A DNA stretch of 64,000 nucleotides, taken from assembly GCF_014650435.1 (NCBI RefSeq), contig NZ_BMUY01000009.1, positions 248,001-312,000 of the forward strand, given 5' to 3'. Shown here one piece after another: positions 1-10,940 of the stretch. A program made the position numbers and the translations under genes. Numbering within the stretch: the first letter of the stretch is position 1; the number at the start of each line of letters is the position of its first letter. Under the pieces are notes generated by a model. It was not told where the DNA came from and did not search any database. It saw only the letters and a program-made list of their open reading frames with translations. This DNA comes from Streptomyces tendae. GTDB taxonomy: Bacteria; Actinomycetota; Actinomycetes; Streptomycetales; Streptomycetaceae.

Positions 1-151
1 CGTCGGCAGGGACCTGACGGAGCACGGCTACCGCGTCGAGTGCGCCCTGCTGCAGTCCGTCGGACTCGACACCCGGGCCTGGACGGAGACGGAGCGGAGC
101 GTCGCGTTCCTGCTCAGCGGGGAGATCGTGCGGCGCGAAGCACCCCGCTGA
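1..151 (+). CDS. C-terminal end of an unidentified protein (5' truncated)
   Basis: An open frame enters from the window edge (codons in phase with base 2) and ends at TGA 149-151. About 49 residues are visible, including the stretches VECALLQSVGLD and SVAFLLSGE. These look like two closing beta-strands of an alpha/beta enzyme and would suit the tail of a SAM-dependent methyltransferase, but the fragment is too short to name. The following genes belong to corrinoid metabolism, so a cobalamin-pathway enzyme is possible but not shown. Confidence 0.55.
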   Translation, partial: VGRDLTEHGYRVECALLQSVGLDTRAWTETERSVAFLLSGEIVRREAPR

Positions 152-523
152 GGCCCCACGGTGACCGCGCCCCGTGATCGGTTGTTCATACCGCTCGGGG
201 TAGGCTGGCGGATTGTTGTACCGCATGCGGACACCCGGCAGTTCGTCGGTCGATGTCCGTAAAAACCCGTCCCTTCGGGGGCGGGTGTGGTACGGCAGAA
301 CCGGAGGACGCGCAACGTGGCGCAGTCCACAGCGGGCCGTCGCGGATCAAGCTGTCGTGGCGGGGGAACGACCGCGACAATGCCACTCAATGGCTTTGTC
401 GTCTTTTCCCGCGGGTCGTTCGTGCCGCTGGGCACGCCCGCTCGTTCTTCACTACGGGCGGTCGGTGCGCCGTCCCGGGTGAGCTGGTCGTAGAAGCACT
501 AACCGATGGGCGAGGGGTTACGC
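152..523 (+). other. Long structured leader / possible small RNA before bluB-cobT
   Basis: This 370-base stretch has no convincing gene; the ORFs in it are low-complexity. It holds a strong stem-loop at 265-286 (arm ACCCGTCCC pairing with GGGGGCGGGT) and a terminator-like hairpin at 375-401 followed by TCTTTTCC. A weak -10-like TAGGCT lies at 201-206. The layout suits either a cis-regulatory leader with an attenuator or a separate RNA of about 190 nt. I do not recognise the cobalamin-riboswitch core in it. Confidence 0.4.
375..410 (+). terminator. Intrinsic-terminator-like hairpin in the bluB-cobT leader
   Basis: CGACAA and GCCA (375-385) pair with TGGC and TTGTCG (391-401), with one T-T mismatch and loop CTCAA. 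The run TCTTTTCCC follows directly. It lies 114-149 bases before the cobT start, where a terminator makes sense only as an attenuator or as the end of a short transcript. Confidence 0.45.
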
Positions 524-4189
<3,666 letters not shown>

Positions 4190-4201
4190 CTCTCGCGCGA
4201 C

Positions 4202-4255
4202 GCGGGGCCCGGGACCCACGGTGCCGGGCCCCGGGACCACGGTGCCGGGCCCCGC
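4202..4255 (+). terminator. GC-rich hairpin and direct repeat after cobT
   Basis: GCGGGGCCCGG (4202-4212) is the reverse complement of CCGGGCCCCGC (4245-4255). The segment also holds two near-identical direct copies of a 22-23 base unit (4210-4232 and 4232-4253), so several foldings are possible. There is no U-run; it could act as a terminator or transcript-end stabiliser, as often in Streptomyces. Confidence 0.5.
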
Positions 4256-4396
4256 GGCCCCGTGCCCGTAGCCCCGTCCGGCGGGCGTCCATCCACCGGA
4301 CCAGCGGTCCACCCACCGGACCGCCCGAGCCCCCACCGGCACCCCGCCGTAAAATCCGCACGTCAGCGCCACCGCCGCAAGAGGAGCCGTCCCCTC

Positions 4397-5629
4397 ATGG
4401 CCGAACACCCCGCCTACCCCGTAGGCATCCGCCTCGCCGGCCGCCGCGTGGTCGTCCTCGGCGGCGGACAGGTCGCCCAGCGCCGCCTGCCCGCCCTGAT
4501 CGCGGCCGGCGCCGACATCCGCCTCGTCTCTCCCGAGGCGACCCCGTCCGTCGAGGCCATGGCCGACGCGGGCGAGATCACCTGGGAGCGGCGCCCGTAC
4601 ACGGACGGGGACCTCGCGGACGCCTGGTACGCCCTGATCGCCACCAGCGACACCGCGGCCAACAACGCCGCCTCCGCCGAGGCCGAGCGGCACCGCGTGT
4701 GGTGCGTCCGCTCCGACGACGCGGACCTGGCCACCGCCTGGACCCCGGCGACCGGACACAGCGAGGGCGTCACCGTCGCCGTGCTCACCACCGACGCGCG
4801 CCACCGCGACCCCCGCCACACCGCCGCAATCAGGGACGCCGTGGTGGAGGGCCTGCGCGACGGCACCCTCGTCGCCCCGCACCGGCGCACCCGCACCCCC
4901 GGCGTCGCCCTGGTCGGCGGCGGCCCCGGCGACCCGGACCTGATCACCGTCCGCGGCCGCCGTCTGCTCGCCGAGGCCGACGTCGTCATCGCCGACCGGC
5001 TCGGCCCCCGCGACCTGCTCGCCGAACTGCCGCCGCACGTCGAGGTCGTCGACGCGGCCAAGATCCCCTACGGCCGCTTCATGGCCCAGGAGGCCATCAA
5101 CAACGCGCTCATCGAGCACGCCAAGCAGGGCAAGTCGGTCGTACGGCTGAAGGGCGGCGACCCGTTCGTCTTCGGCCGGGGCATGGAGGAGGCGCAGGCG
5201 CTGGCCGAGGCGGGCATCGCGTGCACCGTCGTCCCCGGCATCTCCAGCTCGATCTCGGTCCCCGGCGCGGCCGGCATCCCGGTCACCCACCGCGGCGTCG
5301 CCCACGAGTTCACCGTGGTCAGCGGGCACGTCGCCCCCGACGACGAGCGCTCCCTGGTCGACTGGCCGTCCCTGGCCAAGCTCACCGGCACACTCGTGAT
5401 CCTCATGGGCGTCGACAAGATCGGCAGGATCGCCGACACCCTCGTCGCGCACGGCAGGTCTCCCGACACGCCGGTCGCCCTCGTCCAGGAGGGCACCACG
5501 GCCGCCCAGCGCCGGGTGGACGCGACCCTCGCCACTGTCGCCGACACGGTGGTCGCGCAGGAGGTCAGGCCGCCCGCCGTCATCGTCGTCGGCGAGGTCG
5601 TCGCCGTCGGCCCGCACGGGACGGTCTGA
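4397..5629 (+). CDS. cobA: Uroporphyrinogen-III C-methyltransferase with CysG-like N-terminal domain
   Basis: A 410-residue enzyme for the first branch step from uroporphyrinogen III to precorrin-2, feeding corrinoids and siroheme. The N-terminal ~150 residues are a Rossmann domain like that of CysG precorrin-2 dehydrogenase (VVVLGGGQVAQRR, residues ~14-26). From about residue 170 comes the SUMT methyltransferase domain, with GGGPGDPDLIT, GGDPFVFGRG (~253) and VPGISSS (~280). At 410 residues it is shorter than E. coli CysG (457); the loss falls in the linking region, so chelatase activity may be absent. ATG 4397 is preceded by GAGGAG with a 10-base gap; earlier in-frame codons give only proline-rich sequence. 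It ends one base before the next gene, so the two are co-transcribed. Confidence 0.92.
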   Translation: MAEHPAYPVGIRLAGRRVVVLGGGQVAQRRLPALIAAGADIRLVSPEATPSVEAMADAGEITWERRPYTDGDLADAWYALIATSDTAANNAASAEAERHRVWCVRSDDADLATAWTPATGHSEGVTVAVLTTDARHRDPRHTAAIRDAVVEGLRDGTLVAPHRRTRTPGVALVGGGPGDPDLITVRGRRLLAEADVVIADRLGPRDLLAELPPHVEVVDAAKIPYGRFMAQEAINNALIEHAKQGKSVVRLKGGDPFVFGRGMEEAQALAEAGIACTVVPGISSSISVPGAAGIPVTHRGVAHEFTVVSGHVAPDDERSLVDWPSLAKLTGTLVILMGVDKIGRIADTLVAHGRSPDTPVALVQEGTTAAQRRVDATLATVADTVVAQEVRPPAVIVVGEVVAVGPHGTV

Positions 5630-5630
5630 C

Positions 5631-6449
5631 GTGGCCGACCTCGTCACCCTCGACGACCCCGACGACCCGCGCCTGCACGACTACACCGGCCTGACCGACG
5701 TCGAACTGCGGCGCCGCCGCGAGCCCGCCGAGGGTCTGTTCATCGCCGAGGGCGAGAAGGTCATCAGGCGGGCCGGCGAGGCGGGCTACGCGATGCGCTC
5801 CATGCTGCTGTCCGCCAAGTGGGTCGACACCATGCGCGACATCATCGACGAGGCCCCCGCGCCCGTGTACGTCGTCGACCCGGCGCTCGCCGAACAGGTC
5901 ACCGGCTACCACGTGCACCGCGGCGCCCTCGCCTCGATGCAGCGCAAGCCGCTCCCGACCGCGGCCGGCCTCCTGACCACCGCCCGCCGGGTCGTCGTCA
6001 TGGAGTCCGTCAACGACCACACCAACATCGGGGCGATCTTCCGCTCCGCCGCCGCGCTCGGCATGGACGCGGTCCTGCTCTCCCCGGACTGCGCCGACCC
6101 CCTGTACCGGCGCAGCGTCAAGGTCTCGATGGGCGCCGTCTTCTCCGTGCCGTACGCCCGCCTCGACACCTGGCCGGCCGGTCTCGCCACGGTCGGTGAG
6201 GCGGGCTTCACGCTCCTCGCGCTCACCCCCGACGAGCGCGCCGAGCCCCTCGACGCGGTCGCCCCGCACCGCATGGACCGGGTGGCGCTCATGCTGGGCG
6301 CCGAGGGCAGCGGCCTGTCCCGGCGGGCCCTGGCGGCGTCCGACACCTGGGTCCGCATCCCGATGTCCCACGGTGTCGACTCCCTGAACGTGGGCGCGGC
6401 GGCCGCGGTCGCCTTCTACGCGGTGACGGCGGGACGCCCATCGGCGTAG
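5631..6449 (+). CDS. TrmH/SpoU-family RNA 2'-O-methyltransferase
   Basis: A 272-residue knotted (SPOUT) methyltransferase that would methylate a ribose 2'-OH in tRNA or rRNA using SAM. The SpoU motifs are clear: ESVNDHTNIGAIFRSA from about residue 123, ALMLGAEGSGLS near 223, and SLNVGAAAAVAFY near the C-terminus, which form the knotted cofactor site. The N-terminal ~110 residues resemble the substrate-binding extension of rRNA/tRNA Gm methyltransferases. GTG 5631 begins one base after the stop of cobA, so translation is probably coupled. The substrate nucleotide cannot be told from sequence. Confidence 0.9.
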   Translation: MADLVTLDDPDDPRLHDYTGLTDVELRRRREPAEGLFIAEGEKVIRRAGEAGYAMRSMLLSAKWVDTMRDIIDEAPAPVYVVDPALAEQVTGYHVHRGALASMQRKPLPTAAGLLTTARRVVVMESVNDHTNIGAIFRSAAALGMDAVLLSPDCADPLYRRSVKVSMGAVFSVPYARLDTWPAGLATVGEAGFTLLALTPDERAEPLDAVAPHRMDRVALMLGAEGSGLSRRALAASDTWVRIPMSHGVDSLNVGAAAAVAFYAVTAGRPSA

Positions 6450-6467
6450 ACGTCCGTCAGGGCTCGG

Positions 6468-6555
6468 CCCTCACACTCCGGAAGTACGCCGCTCCGCGAG
6501 ACCGCCGGGCACCCTCACACTCCGGAAGTACGCCGCTCCGCGAGGCCGCCGGGCA
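6468..6555. repeat. 44-bp tandem duplication across the kinase stop codon
   Basis: Two near-identical 44-base copies lie head to tail, 6468-6511 and 6512-6555; the visible difference is an A/G in CGAG(A/G)CCGCC. The right copy holds the last codons and TGA (6515-6517) of the minus-strand kinase; the left copy repeats them outside the gene. Confidence 0.9.
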
Positions 6556-7996
6556 GGACCGTCCCCTCCCGCTGCACCACCCGCTCCTGCTGCGCCGCGC
6601 GCACGCCGCCTCGGTCGTCGCCGAGCCCGCGCGAGGGGCCCTGGCAGCCCTGTGCGGCGGCGATGCCCAGCGCGACCAGCAGCGTCACGACCACGAACAC
6701 GAACAGGCGCTGCCGCAGCAGTCGCGGATTGGCGGGCCGCCGCCAGCCGGTCCCCGTCGTCCTCGGCCCCGTACGGCCGGCTCCGCTGCGCGGTGCGGAC
6801 CGGCCGCCGTCGTTGCGGGACGAGTTCCGGCCGGTGGTGTCGCGGGAGGACGGAGTGGGCCGGGACCCGGACCGGGCCCCCGCACCGCCGCCCCGCGACG
6901 GTGCGCCACCGCGCGAAGGCGTCCCGCCCCGGGAGGGCGCTCCGCCCCGCGACGGGACGGAACCCCGGGGCGCGGGTCCCCGCGAACCCGACGTGCCGCG
7001 CGGCGGGGGAGTGCCCTGCGCACCCGGCCGGCCCTGCGGACGCCGCTGGGCACGCTCCGGGTAGGTGTCGGCGAGCCGCCCCGTGGGCACGTCCGCCTCA
7101 CCACTGCGCGGCGCGGGCGGCCGTACGTCGGCCATGCCCTGGGCCTCCCGGGCGGCGATCTCCTTGAGCCGCAGCGACAGTTGCAGGGTGCTGGGGCGCT
7201 CCTCGGGGTCCTTGGCCAGGCACGCCCGCACCAGCGGGGCGAGCGCGTCCGGGACGCCGTGCAGCTGGGCCTCCTCGTGCACCACGCGGTAGAGCATCAC
7301 CTCGGAGCTGCCGTGCCCGAAGGGCGAGTCGCCCATCGACGCGTACGCCAGCGTGGCACCGAGCGAGAACACGTCCGTGGCCGGCGTGACCGCGGCACCG
7401 CGCACCTGCTCCGGCGCGAGGAACCCGGGGGAGCCGACCGCGGTGCCGACGTGCGTGAGGGTGGAGGCACCGGTGGCCCAGGCGATGCCGAAGTCGATGA
7501 TCCGCGGCCCCTTCGGGGACAGCAGGATGTTGGACGGCTTCAGGTCCCGGTGCACCACCCCGGCCTCGTGCACGGCGACCAGGCCCTCGGACAGCGCGGC
7601 GCCCACGGCCGCGACGTCGGCCGCGCCGAGCGGACCCCCGTCGACGACCTTGTCGTGCAGGGAGGGGCCGGGGACGTACTGCGTGGCGAACCAGGGGCGG
7701 TCCGCCTCCAGGTCGGCGGCGACCAGCCGAGCGGTGCAGCCGCCCCTGATGCGCCGGGCCGCCGAGACCTCGCGCGCGAACCGCGACCGGAACTCCTGGT
7801 CCTCCGCCAGGTCCGGCCGGATGACCTTCAGCGCGACCCGCTGCCCCTTCTTGTCGGAGCCCAGGTAGACCACGCCCATCCCACCCGCGCCGAGCCGCCT
7901 GTGAAGCCTGAACGAGCCGACGACGCGCGGGTCCTCGCGCCTCAGGCGCATCATCGCCATGTTCATCCCCGCTGCCCGGTCCCTGTGACGTGCCAC
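6515..7996 (-). CDS. Membrane-anchored Ser/Thr protein kinase (Hanks type)
   Basis: A 493-residue eukaryotic-like kinase. The catalytic domain spans residues ~27-285: glycine loop GAGGMG (36-41), Lys57, HRDLKPSN (149-156) and DFG (168-170), so it should be active. A long Arg/Gly/Pro-rich linker follows (~290-425), then one transmembrane helix (~431-449) and a short outside tail of about 45 residues. No PASTA or other sensor domain is visible, so the ligand is unknown. GTG 7996 has GGGGAA nine bases upstream; ATGs at residues 11 and 13 are alternatives. The 3' end lies in a 44-bp tandem duplication. Convergent with the methyltransferase gene and not in an obvious operon. Confidence 0.9.
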   Translation of the reverse strand: MARHRDRAAGMNMAMMRLRREDPRVVGSFRLHRRLGAGGMGVVYLGSDKKGQRVALKVIRPDLAEDQEFRSRFAREVSAARRIRGGCTARLVAADLEADRPWFATQYVPGPSLHDKVVDGGPLGAADVAAVGAALSEGLVAVHEAGVVHRDLKPSNILLSPKGPRIIDFGIAWATGASTLTHVGTAVGSPGFLAPEQVRGAAVTPATDVFSLGATLAYASMGDSPFGHGSSEVMLYRVVHEEAQLHGVPDALAPLVRACLAKDPEERPSTLQLSLRLKEIAAREAQGMADVRPPAPRSGEADVPTGRLADTYPERAQRRPQGRPGAQGTPPPRGTSGSRGPAPRGSVPSRGGAPSRGGTPSRGGAPSRGGGAGARSGSRPTPSSRDTTGRNSSRNDGGRSAPRSGAGRTGPRTTGTGWRRPANPRLLRQRLFVFVVVTLLVALGIAAAQGCQGPSRGLGDDRGGVRAAQQERVVQREGTVLPGGLAERRTSGV

Positions 7997-8555
7997 AGCT
8001 TACGTTTCCCCGGCCGCCCGCGCGCAGAGGCCGCGCCCTCTCGCGACGACGGATTGTCAGTGCTCGGTGCGAGAGTTGAGGCGGGGTCAGCGAACGCGCG
8101 GACGAAGCGGCCACGCCGTGTCCGTGATCCCAACCGGCCGTCGCGACGGGGGGATTGGGCCGGAGGGGAGCGACCGGACGGGGGCGGCCGGCGGTGACGG
8201 GCGGAGGGCGGGCGCGTACGGCCTGGTGGCAGGTGGAGCGGGCCCCGGGACGGGGGCGCGGGAGTGCCGGGAGGTGATCGAAGTGAGGGAAGTCACCGGA
8301 CAGCCCGGAGATACCGGGACACGGTGGGCACCCCGTCCGGGAAGACCCCGAGACCCGGGAGCCGGTCTCCACCCAGGGGAGTACTCGGCAGGTGGTGGCT
8401 CATCCTCCGGGAGGCCCGGCATTCGGTACGAGGGCATGACGTCCGGCGATCGCCCGACGCCTAGATTTGAGGTCAAGCGGCGGGTGCAGCACTCGTCCCC
8501 CGAGGTCAGACACCCGCCGCTGCAACGAGACAACGAAACGGTCAGGAGAGGGACC
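7997..8555. other. Intergenic region between divergent genes, apparently non-coding
   Basis: About 560 bases separate the minus-strand kinase start from the small membrane protein at 8556. An open frame from 8067 runs into the latter, but its first ~160 codons are Gly/Arg-rich shadow sequence without a start signal. I see only a weak promoter-like TAGATT (8462-8467) and the palindrome at 8476-8521. Kinase promoter elements must lie near 8000-8060, but none is clear. Confidence 0.5.
8476..8521. promoter_or_regulatory. Perfect 11-bp inverted repeat in the leader of the small membrane protein
   Basis: AGCGGCGGGTG (8476-8486) and CACCCGCCGCT (8511-8521) are exact reverse complements 24 bases apart. 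They sit between a -10-like TAGATT (8462-8467) and the start codon at 8556. This could be an RNA stem-loop in the 5' leader or a two-part operator. There is no U-run, so it is not a usual terminator. Confidence 0.5.
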
Positions 8556-8738
8556 ATGGCCCAGACGGTTCCGCGGACGCTGGTCCGCACACGGCAAAGC
8601 CGCCGTCAAGGCCGTCGCCACCCCGCGGTGGCGACGCTCATGGCCCTGCCCCTGGCGGTCCTGCTCCTCCTCGTCTTCGACGGGTGGGAGACAGTGGCCA
8701 CACAAGCGTCGTCCGTGGGTGTGGTGCTGGGGCGCTGA
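8556..8738 (+). CDS. Small single-pass membrane protein, unknown function
   Basis: Sixty residues: a basic N-terminus (residues 1-22, many Arg) followed by one hydrophobic helix around residues 25-41 (LMALPLAVLLLLVF) and a short polar tail. AGGAGAGG lies just before ATG 8556, a strong ribosome binding site that supports this start over the longer frame from 8067. The positive N-terminus predicts a cytoplasmic N-end. No family is recognised. A palindrome sits in its leader and a strong terminator follows at 8826. Confidence 0.7.
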   Translation: MAQTVPRTLVRTRQSRRQGRRHPAVATLMALPLAVLLLLVFDGWETVATQASSVGVVLGR

Positions 8739-8825
8739 GCGGCGACCCCAGGCCCGGAAGAGCGGTCCGGGCGGGGACATCCATCCATGAAACCCCGTGG
8801 GGACGGGGGTGCGGCGGACGGCAAA

Positions 8826-8859
8826 AATGCCGGCGCAGCTGGGGAGCTGCGCCGGCATT
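8826..8859. terminator. 15-bp perfect hairpin terminator
   Basis: AATGCCGGCGCAGCT (8826-8840) pairs exactly with AGCTGCGCCGGCATT (8845-8859) around GGGG. An A-run precedes it and TTGCCTTTCC follows. It closes the small membrane protein transcript and insulates the next gene. Confidence 0.85.
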
Positions 8860-8926
8860 GCCTTTCCTCCGTGCCGCATCGGGCGGGCAGCACGGCGACT
8901 TTTCACACCTGCGTACCCTCACCCAC

Positions 8927-9862
8927 GTGACCACGGACGCCCTCACCCTCCTCCCCGCCCTGACGGCCCGCGTCAGGGAGACGGCCCACGCCCGCACCCC
9001 GACCTGTCCCTGCGGCGCGGCCACCCTCGCCGACCGCCCCGACGCCACCGTCGTCCGGCACGCAGGAACCGTGGCCAAGGCCCACGCCGCGGACGCCGAC
9101 CGGGCCGAGCTGTCCCTCCGTGTCACGGCGGCCGCCCGGCTCCCCGGCGTGTTCCTGCCCCCACTCACCGCGGCCCCCGTCGACCTGCACGGCCGGCTCG
9201 TCACCTACTGGCCCTACGGCACGCCCGTCGACCCGGAGGATCCGGACGCCGCACCGTGGGAGGCCGCGGCGAGGCTCCTCGCCCGCCTGCACCGCACCCC
9301 GGCCCCCGCCCCCGTACCCCCCATGCGCGGCCCGGCGAAGGCGGCCCTGGCCGCCGCCCGACTCCGGGCCACCGCCCCCGACCACCCCGCCACCGCACCC
9401 GTACTCGCGGCCTGGGCGGCGCTCCCCGCCTGGGCGCGCGGCGAGGCGGCCATGCCGGACCCGACCACCCTCTGCCACGGCGACCTCCACCTCGGCCAGC
9501 TCATACGCCACCCCGCCCCCGACGGCCCCTGGCTGCTGATCGACGTCGACGACCTCGGCACCGGCGCCCCGGCCTGGGACCTGGCCCGCCCCGCGGCCTG
9601 GTACGCCTGCGGGCTGCTCCCGCCCGAGGAATGGCACCGCTTCCTCACCGCCTACCGCGCCGGCGGCGGGCCCGCAGTCCCCGCCGCCGGCGACCCCTGG
9701 CCCGCCCTGGACGTCCCGGCCCGCGCCCTCACCGCGCAGACCGCCGCCCGGGCCGTCTCCAAGGCGGTCCTGGAGGACCGGCCGCTGGACGAGGTGGAGC
9801 GTTCCCTCGTCGACGCGTGCGCGCGCATGGCGTCCGTCCGGCCCGCCGCCCCACGGGGTTGA
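8927..9862 (+). CDS. Phosphotransferase-family protein (APH/kinase-like fold)
   Basis: A 311-residue protein of the aminoglycoside phosphotransferase/choline-kinase superfamily. The Brenner-type catalytic motif HGDLHLGQL starts at about residue 184 and the metal-binding IDVDD at about 205; both are intact. The N-lobe is short and the substrate unknown; many actinobacterial members act on sugars or metabolites rather than on drugs, so no resistance role is claimed. GTG 8927 has no ribosome binding site, but TACCCT (8914-8919) lies seven bases before it, fitting a leaderless transcript. Confidence 0.8.
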   Translation: MTTDALTLLPALTARVRETAHARTPTCPCGAATLADRPDATVVRHAGTVAKAHAADADRAELSLRVTAAARLPGVFLPPLTAAPVDLHGRLVTYWPYGTPVDPEDPDAAPWEAAARLLARLHRTPAPAPVPPMRGPAKAALAAARLRATAPDHPATAPVLAAWAALPAWARGEAAMPDPTTLCHGDLHLGQLIRHPAPDGPWLLIDVDDLGTGAPAWDLARPAAWYACGLLPPEEWHRFLTAYRAGGGPAVPAAGDPWPALDVPARALTAQTAARAVSKAVLEDRPLDEVERSLVDACARMASVRPAAPRG

Positions 9863-9963
9863 GCCGAAGTTCCCCGCAGTAGGGTGCAACCGACCCGCGG
9901 CGGGACAGAGTCTGTCCTGGCGATACGCGAAGCAGGACCGACCGGCGAGGAGTTGAGCCGAGC

Positions 9964-10251
9964 ATGCAGTGCCCCAAGTGCCACGCACCGATGCACACCT
10001 ACAACCGCAACGGCGTTCAGATCGAGCAGTGCAGCGGTTGCCGCGGCATCTTCCTCGACTACGGCGAGCTGGAGTCGCTGACCCGCCTGGAGGCCCAGTG
10101 GTCCCAGCCCGCTCCGCCGGCCCCGCCCGCCGCCCCGCAGGCGTACCCGGCGGCCCAGGCGCCGGCCTGGGGCGCCCCGCAGCACGGCGGCCACGGTCAC
10201 TACGGCCACCACCGCCAGAAGAGCTTCGGCCGGATGCTCTTCTCCAGCTGA
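9964..10251 (+). CDS. TFIIB-type zinc-ribbon protein
   Basis: A 95-residue protein. Residues 1-40 form a zinc ribbon of the zf-TFIIB family: CPKC at 3-6 and a second pair in QCSGCRGIFLDYGELE, a pattern typical of this small bacterial family. The rest is Pro/Ala-rich, then His/Gly-rich (GHGHYGHH), ending in a short basic tail. Probably cytoplasmic; function unknown, the His-rich part may also bind metal. GGAG lies 11 bases before ATG 9964. It is followed by a strong terminator. Confidence 0.8.
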   Translation: MQCPKCHAPMHTYNRNGVQIEQCSGCRGIFLDYGELESLTRLEAQWSQPAPPAPPAAPQAYPAAQAPAWGAPQHGGHGHYGHHRQKSFGRMLFSS

Positions 10252-10262
10252 TTCCATGACGA

Positions 10263-10293
10263 AGCCCCCGGCCGCTCGAGGCGGCCGGGGGCT
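10263..10293 (+). terminator. Hairpin terminator after the zinc-ribbon gene
   Basis: AGCCCCCGGCCGC (10263-10275) pairs exactly with GCGGCCGGGGGCT (10281-10293) around TCGAG. It separates the gene from the convergent tRNA cluster and may work in both directions. Confidence 0.8.
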
Positions 10294-10303
10294 CCGTTCT
10301 GTG

Positions 10304-10375
10304 TGGACGATACTGGGATTGAACCAGTGACCTCTTCCGTGTCAGGGAAGCGCTCTCCCGCTGAGCTAATCGTCC
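10304..10375 (-). tRNA. tRNA-Val (anticodon GAC), distal copy
   Basis: Read on the minus strand, a 72-nt cloverleaf: acceptor GGACGAT/ATCGTCC with discriminator A, D-arm GCTC..GAGC, anticodon loop CTGACAC giving GAC, and T-arm with TTCAATC loop. CCA is not encoded. It is the last gene in the direction of transcription. Confidence 0.95.
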
Positions 10376-10397
10376 TTGGAGTGGTGCGTCTACTGCG

Positions 10398-10469
10398 TGC
10401 GCGATACTGGGATTGAACCAGTGACCTCTTCCGTGTCAGGGAAGCGCTCTCCCGCTGAGCTAATCGCGC
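10398..10469 (-). tRNA. tRNA-Val (anticodon GAC), middle copy with changed acceptor stem
   Basis: Same 72-nt body and GAC anticodon as its two neighbours, but the acceptor stem is GCGCGAT/ATCGCGC. Base pairs 2-71 and 3-70 differ from the flanking copies and both sides changed together, so pairing is kept. Confidence 0.95.
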
Positions 10470-10505
10470 GGGGATCCTTACGGATCGGTGATCCTAGCGG
10501 ATCAG

Positions 10506-10577
10506 TGGACGATACTGGGATTGAACCAGTGACCTCTTCCGTGTCAGGGAAGCGCTCTCCCGCTGAGCTAATCGTCC
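10506..10577 (-). tRNA. tRNA-Val (anticodon GAC), proximal copy
   Basis: The 72-nt tRNA is identical in sequence to the copy at 10304-10375. Acceptor GGACGAT/ATCGTCC, discriminator A, anticodon GAC. CCA is not encoded. Confidence 0.95.
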
Positions 10578-10581
10578 TTGG

Positions 10582-10652
10582 AGGTGGAGACGGGATTTGA
10601 ACCCGTGTAGACGGCTTTGCAGGCCGTTGCCTCGCCTCTCGGCCACTCCACC
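10582..10652 (-). tRNA. tRNA-Cys (anticodon GCA)
   Basis: A 71-nt minus-strand cloverleaf with acceptor GGTGGAG/CTCCACC, discriminator T(U), anticodon loop CTGCAAA giving GCA, and T-loop TTCAAAT. The U73 discriminator is the known identity element of cysteine tRNA. Confidence 0.95.
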
Positions 10653-10690
10653 AGGAGTGCAGAAGGCCCGGGAGGCCCCCTGTTCCTGCG

Positions 10691-10763
10691 AGCGGACGAC
10701 GAGGCTCGAACTCGCGACCTCAACCTTGGCAAGGTTGCGCTCTACCAACTGAGCTACGTCCGC
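10691..10763 (-). tRNA. tRNA-Gly (anticodon GCC)
   Basis: A 73-nt minus-strand cloverleaf with acceptor GCGGACG/CGTCCGC, discriminator T(U), anticodon loop TTGCCAA giving GCC, and T-loop TTCGAGC. First gene of the cluster Gly-Cys-Val-Val-Val. Confidence 0.95.
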
Positions 10764-10804
10764 CTGTCGGTTCGGTCCGCTTGCGCGGCCCGGCGACGTG
10801 ATGA

Positions 10805-10832
10805 ACTCTAGCGGATTCCGGGGCCAGCACAA
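10805..10832 (-). promoter_or_regulatory. Promoter of the tRNA cluster
   Basis: On the minus strand TTGTGC (10832-10827) and TAGAGT (10810-10805) are separated by 16 bases, a good match to the housekeeping sigma-HrdB pattern, about 42 bases before tRNA-Gly. A 7-bp inverted repeat GCACAAA..TTTGTGC (10827-10846) overlaps the -35 box. Confidence 0.6.
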
Positions 10833-10940
10833 AAACGCGTTTGTGCAGCGTGCTGCGGTGCATCCGGTCACGGACCAGGTCAGGGCCCCCGGAAGGACAC
10901 GTTCGGGTCACCTCGGGGCCACCGGCCTAGACTCGACAGC

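Noticed and set aside
213..505. A cobalamin (B12) riboswitch before cobT
   Set aside because: The B12-box and the other conserved blocks of the aptamer core are not visible. Only a short GCCACT match occurs, inside the terminator-like hairpin.
8067..8555. An N-terminal extension of the small membrane protein
   Set aside because: The extension is Gly/Arg-rich without a ribosome site, whereas ATG 8556 has a strong AGGAGAGG site and a sensible membrane protein.
8927..9862. An aminoglycoside resistance gene
   Set aside because: Only the general kinase fold is supported; nothing in the sequence or context shows antibiotic specificity.
10304..10577. A CRISPR-like array
   Set aside because: Three near-identical ~72-base units with spacers of 22 and 36 bases fold as tRNAs; they are tRNA-Val genes.
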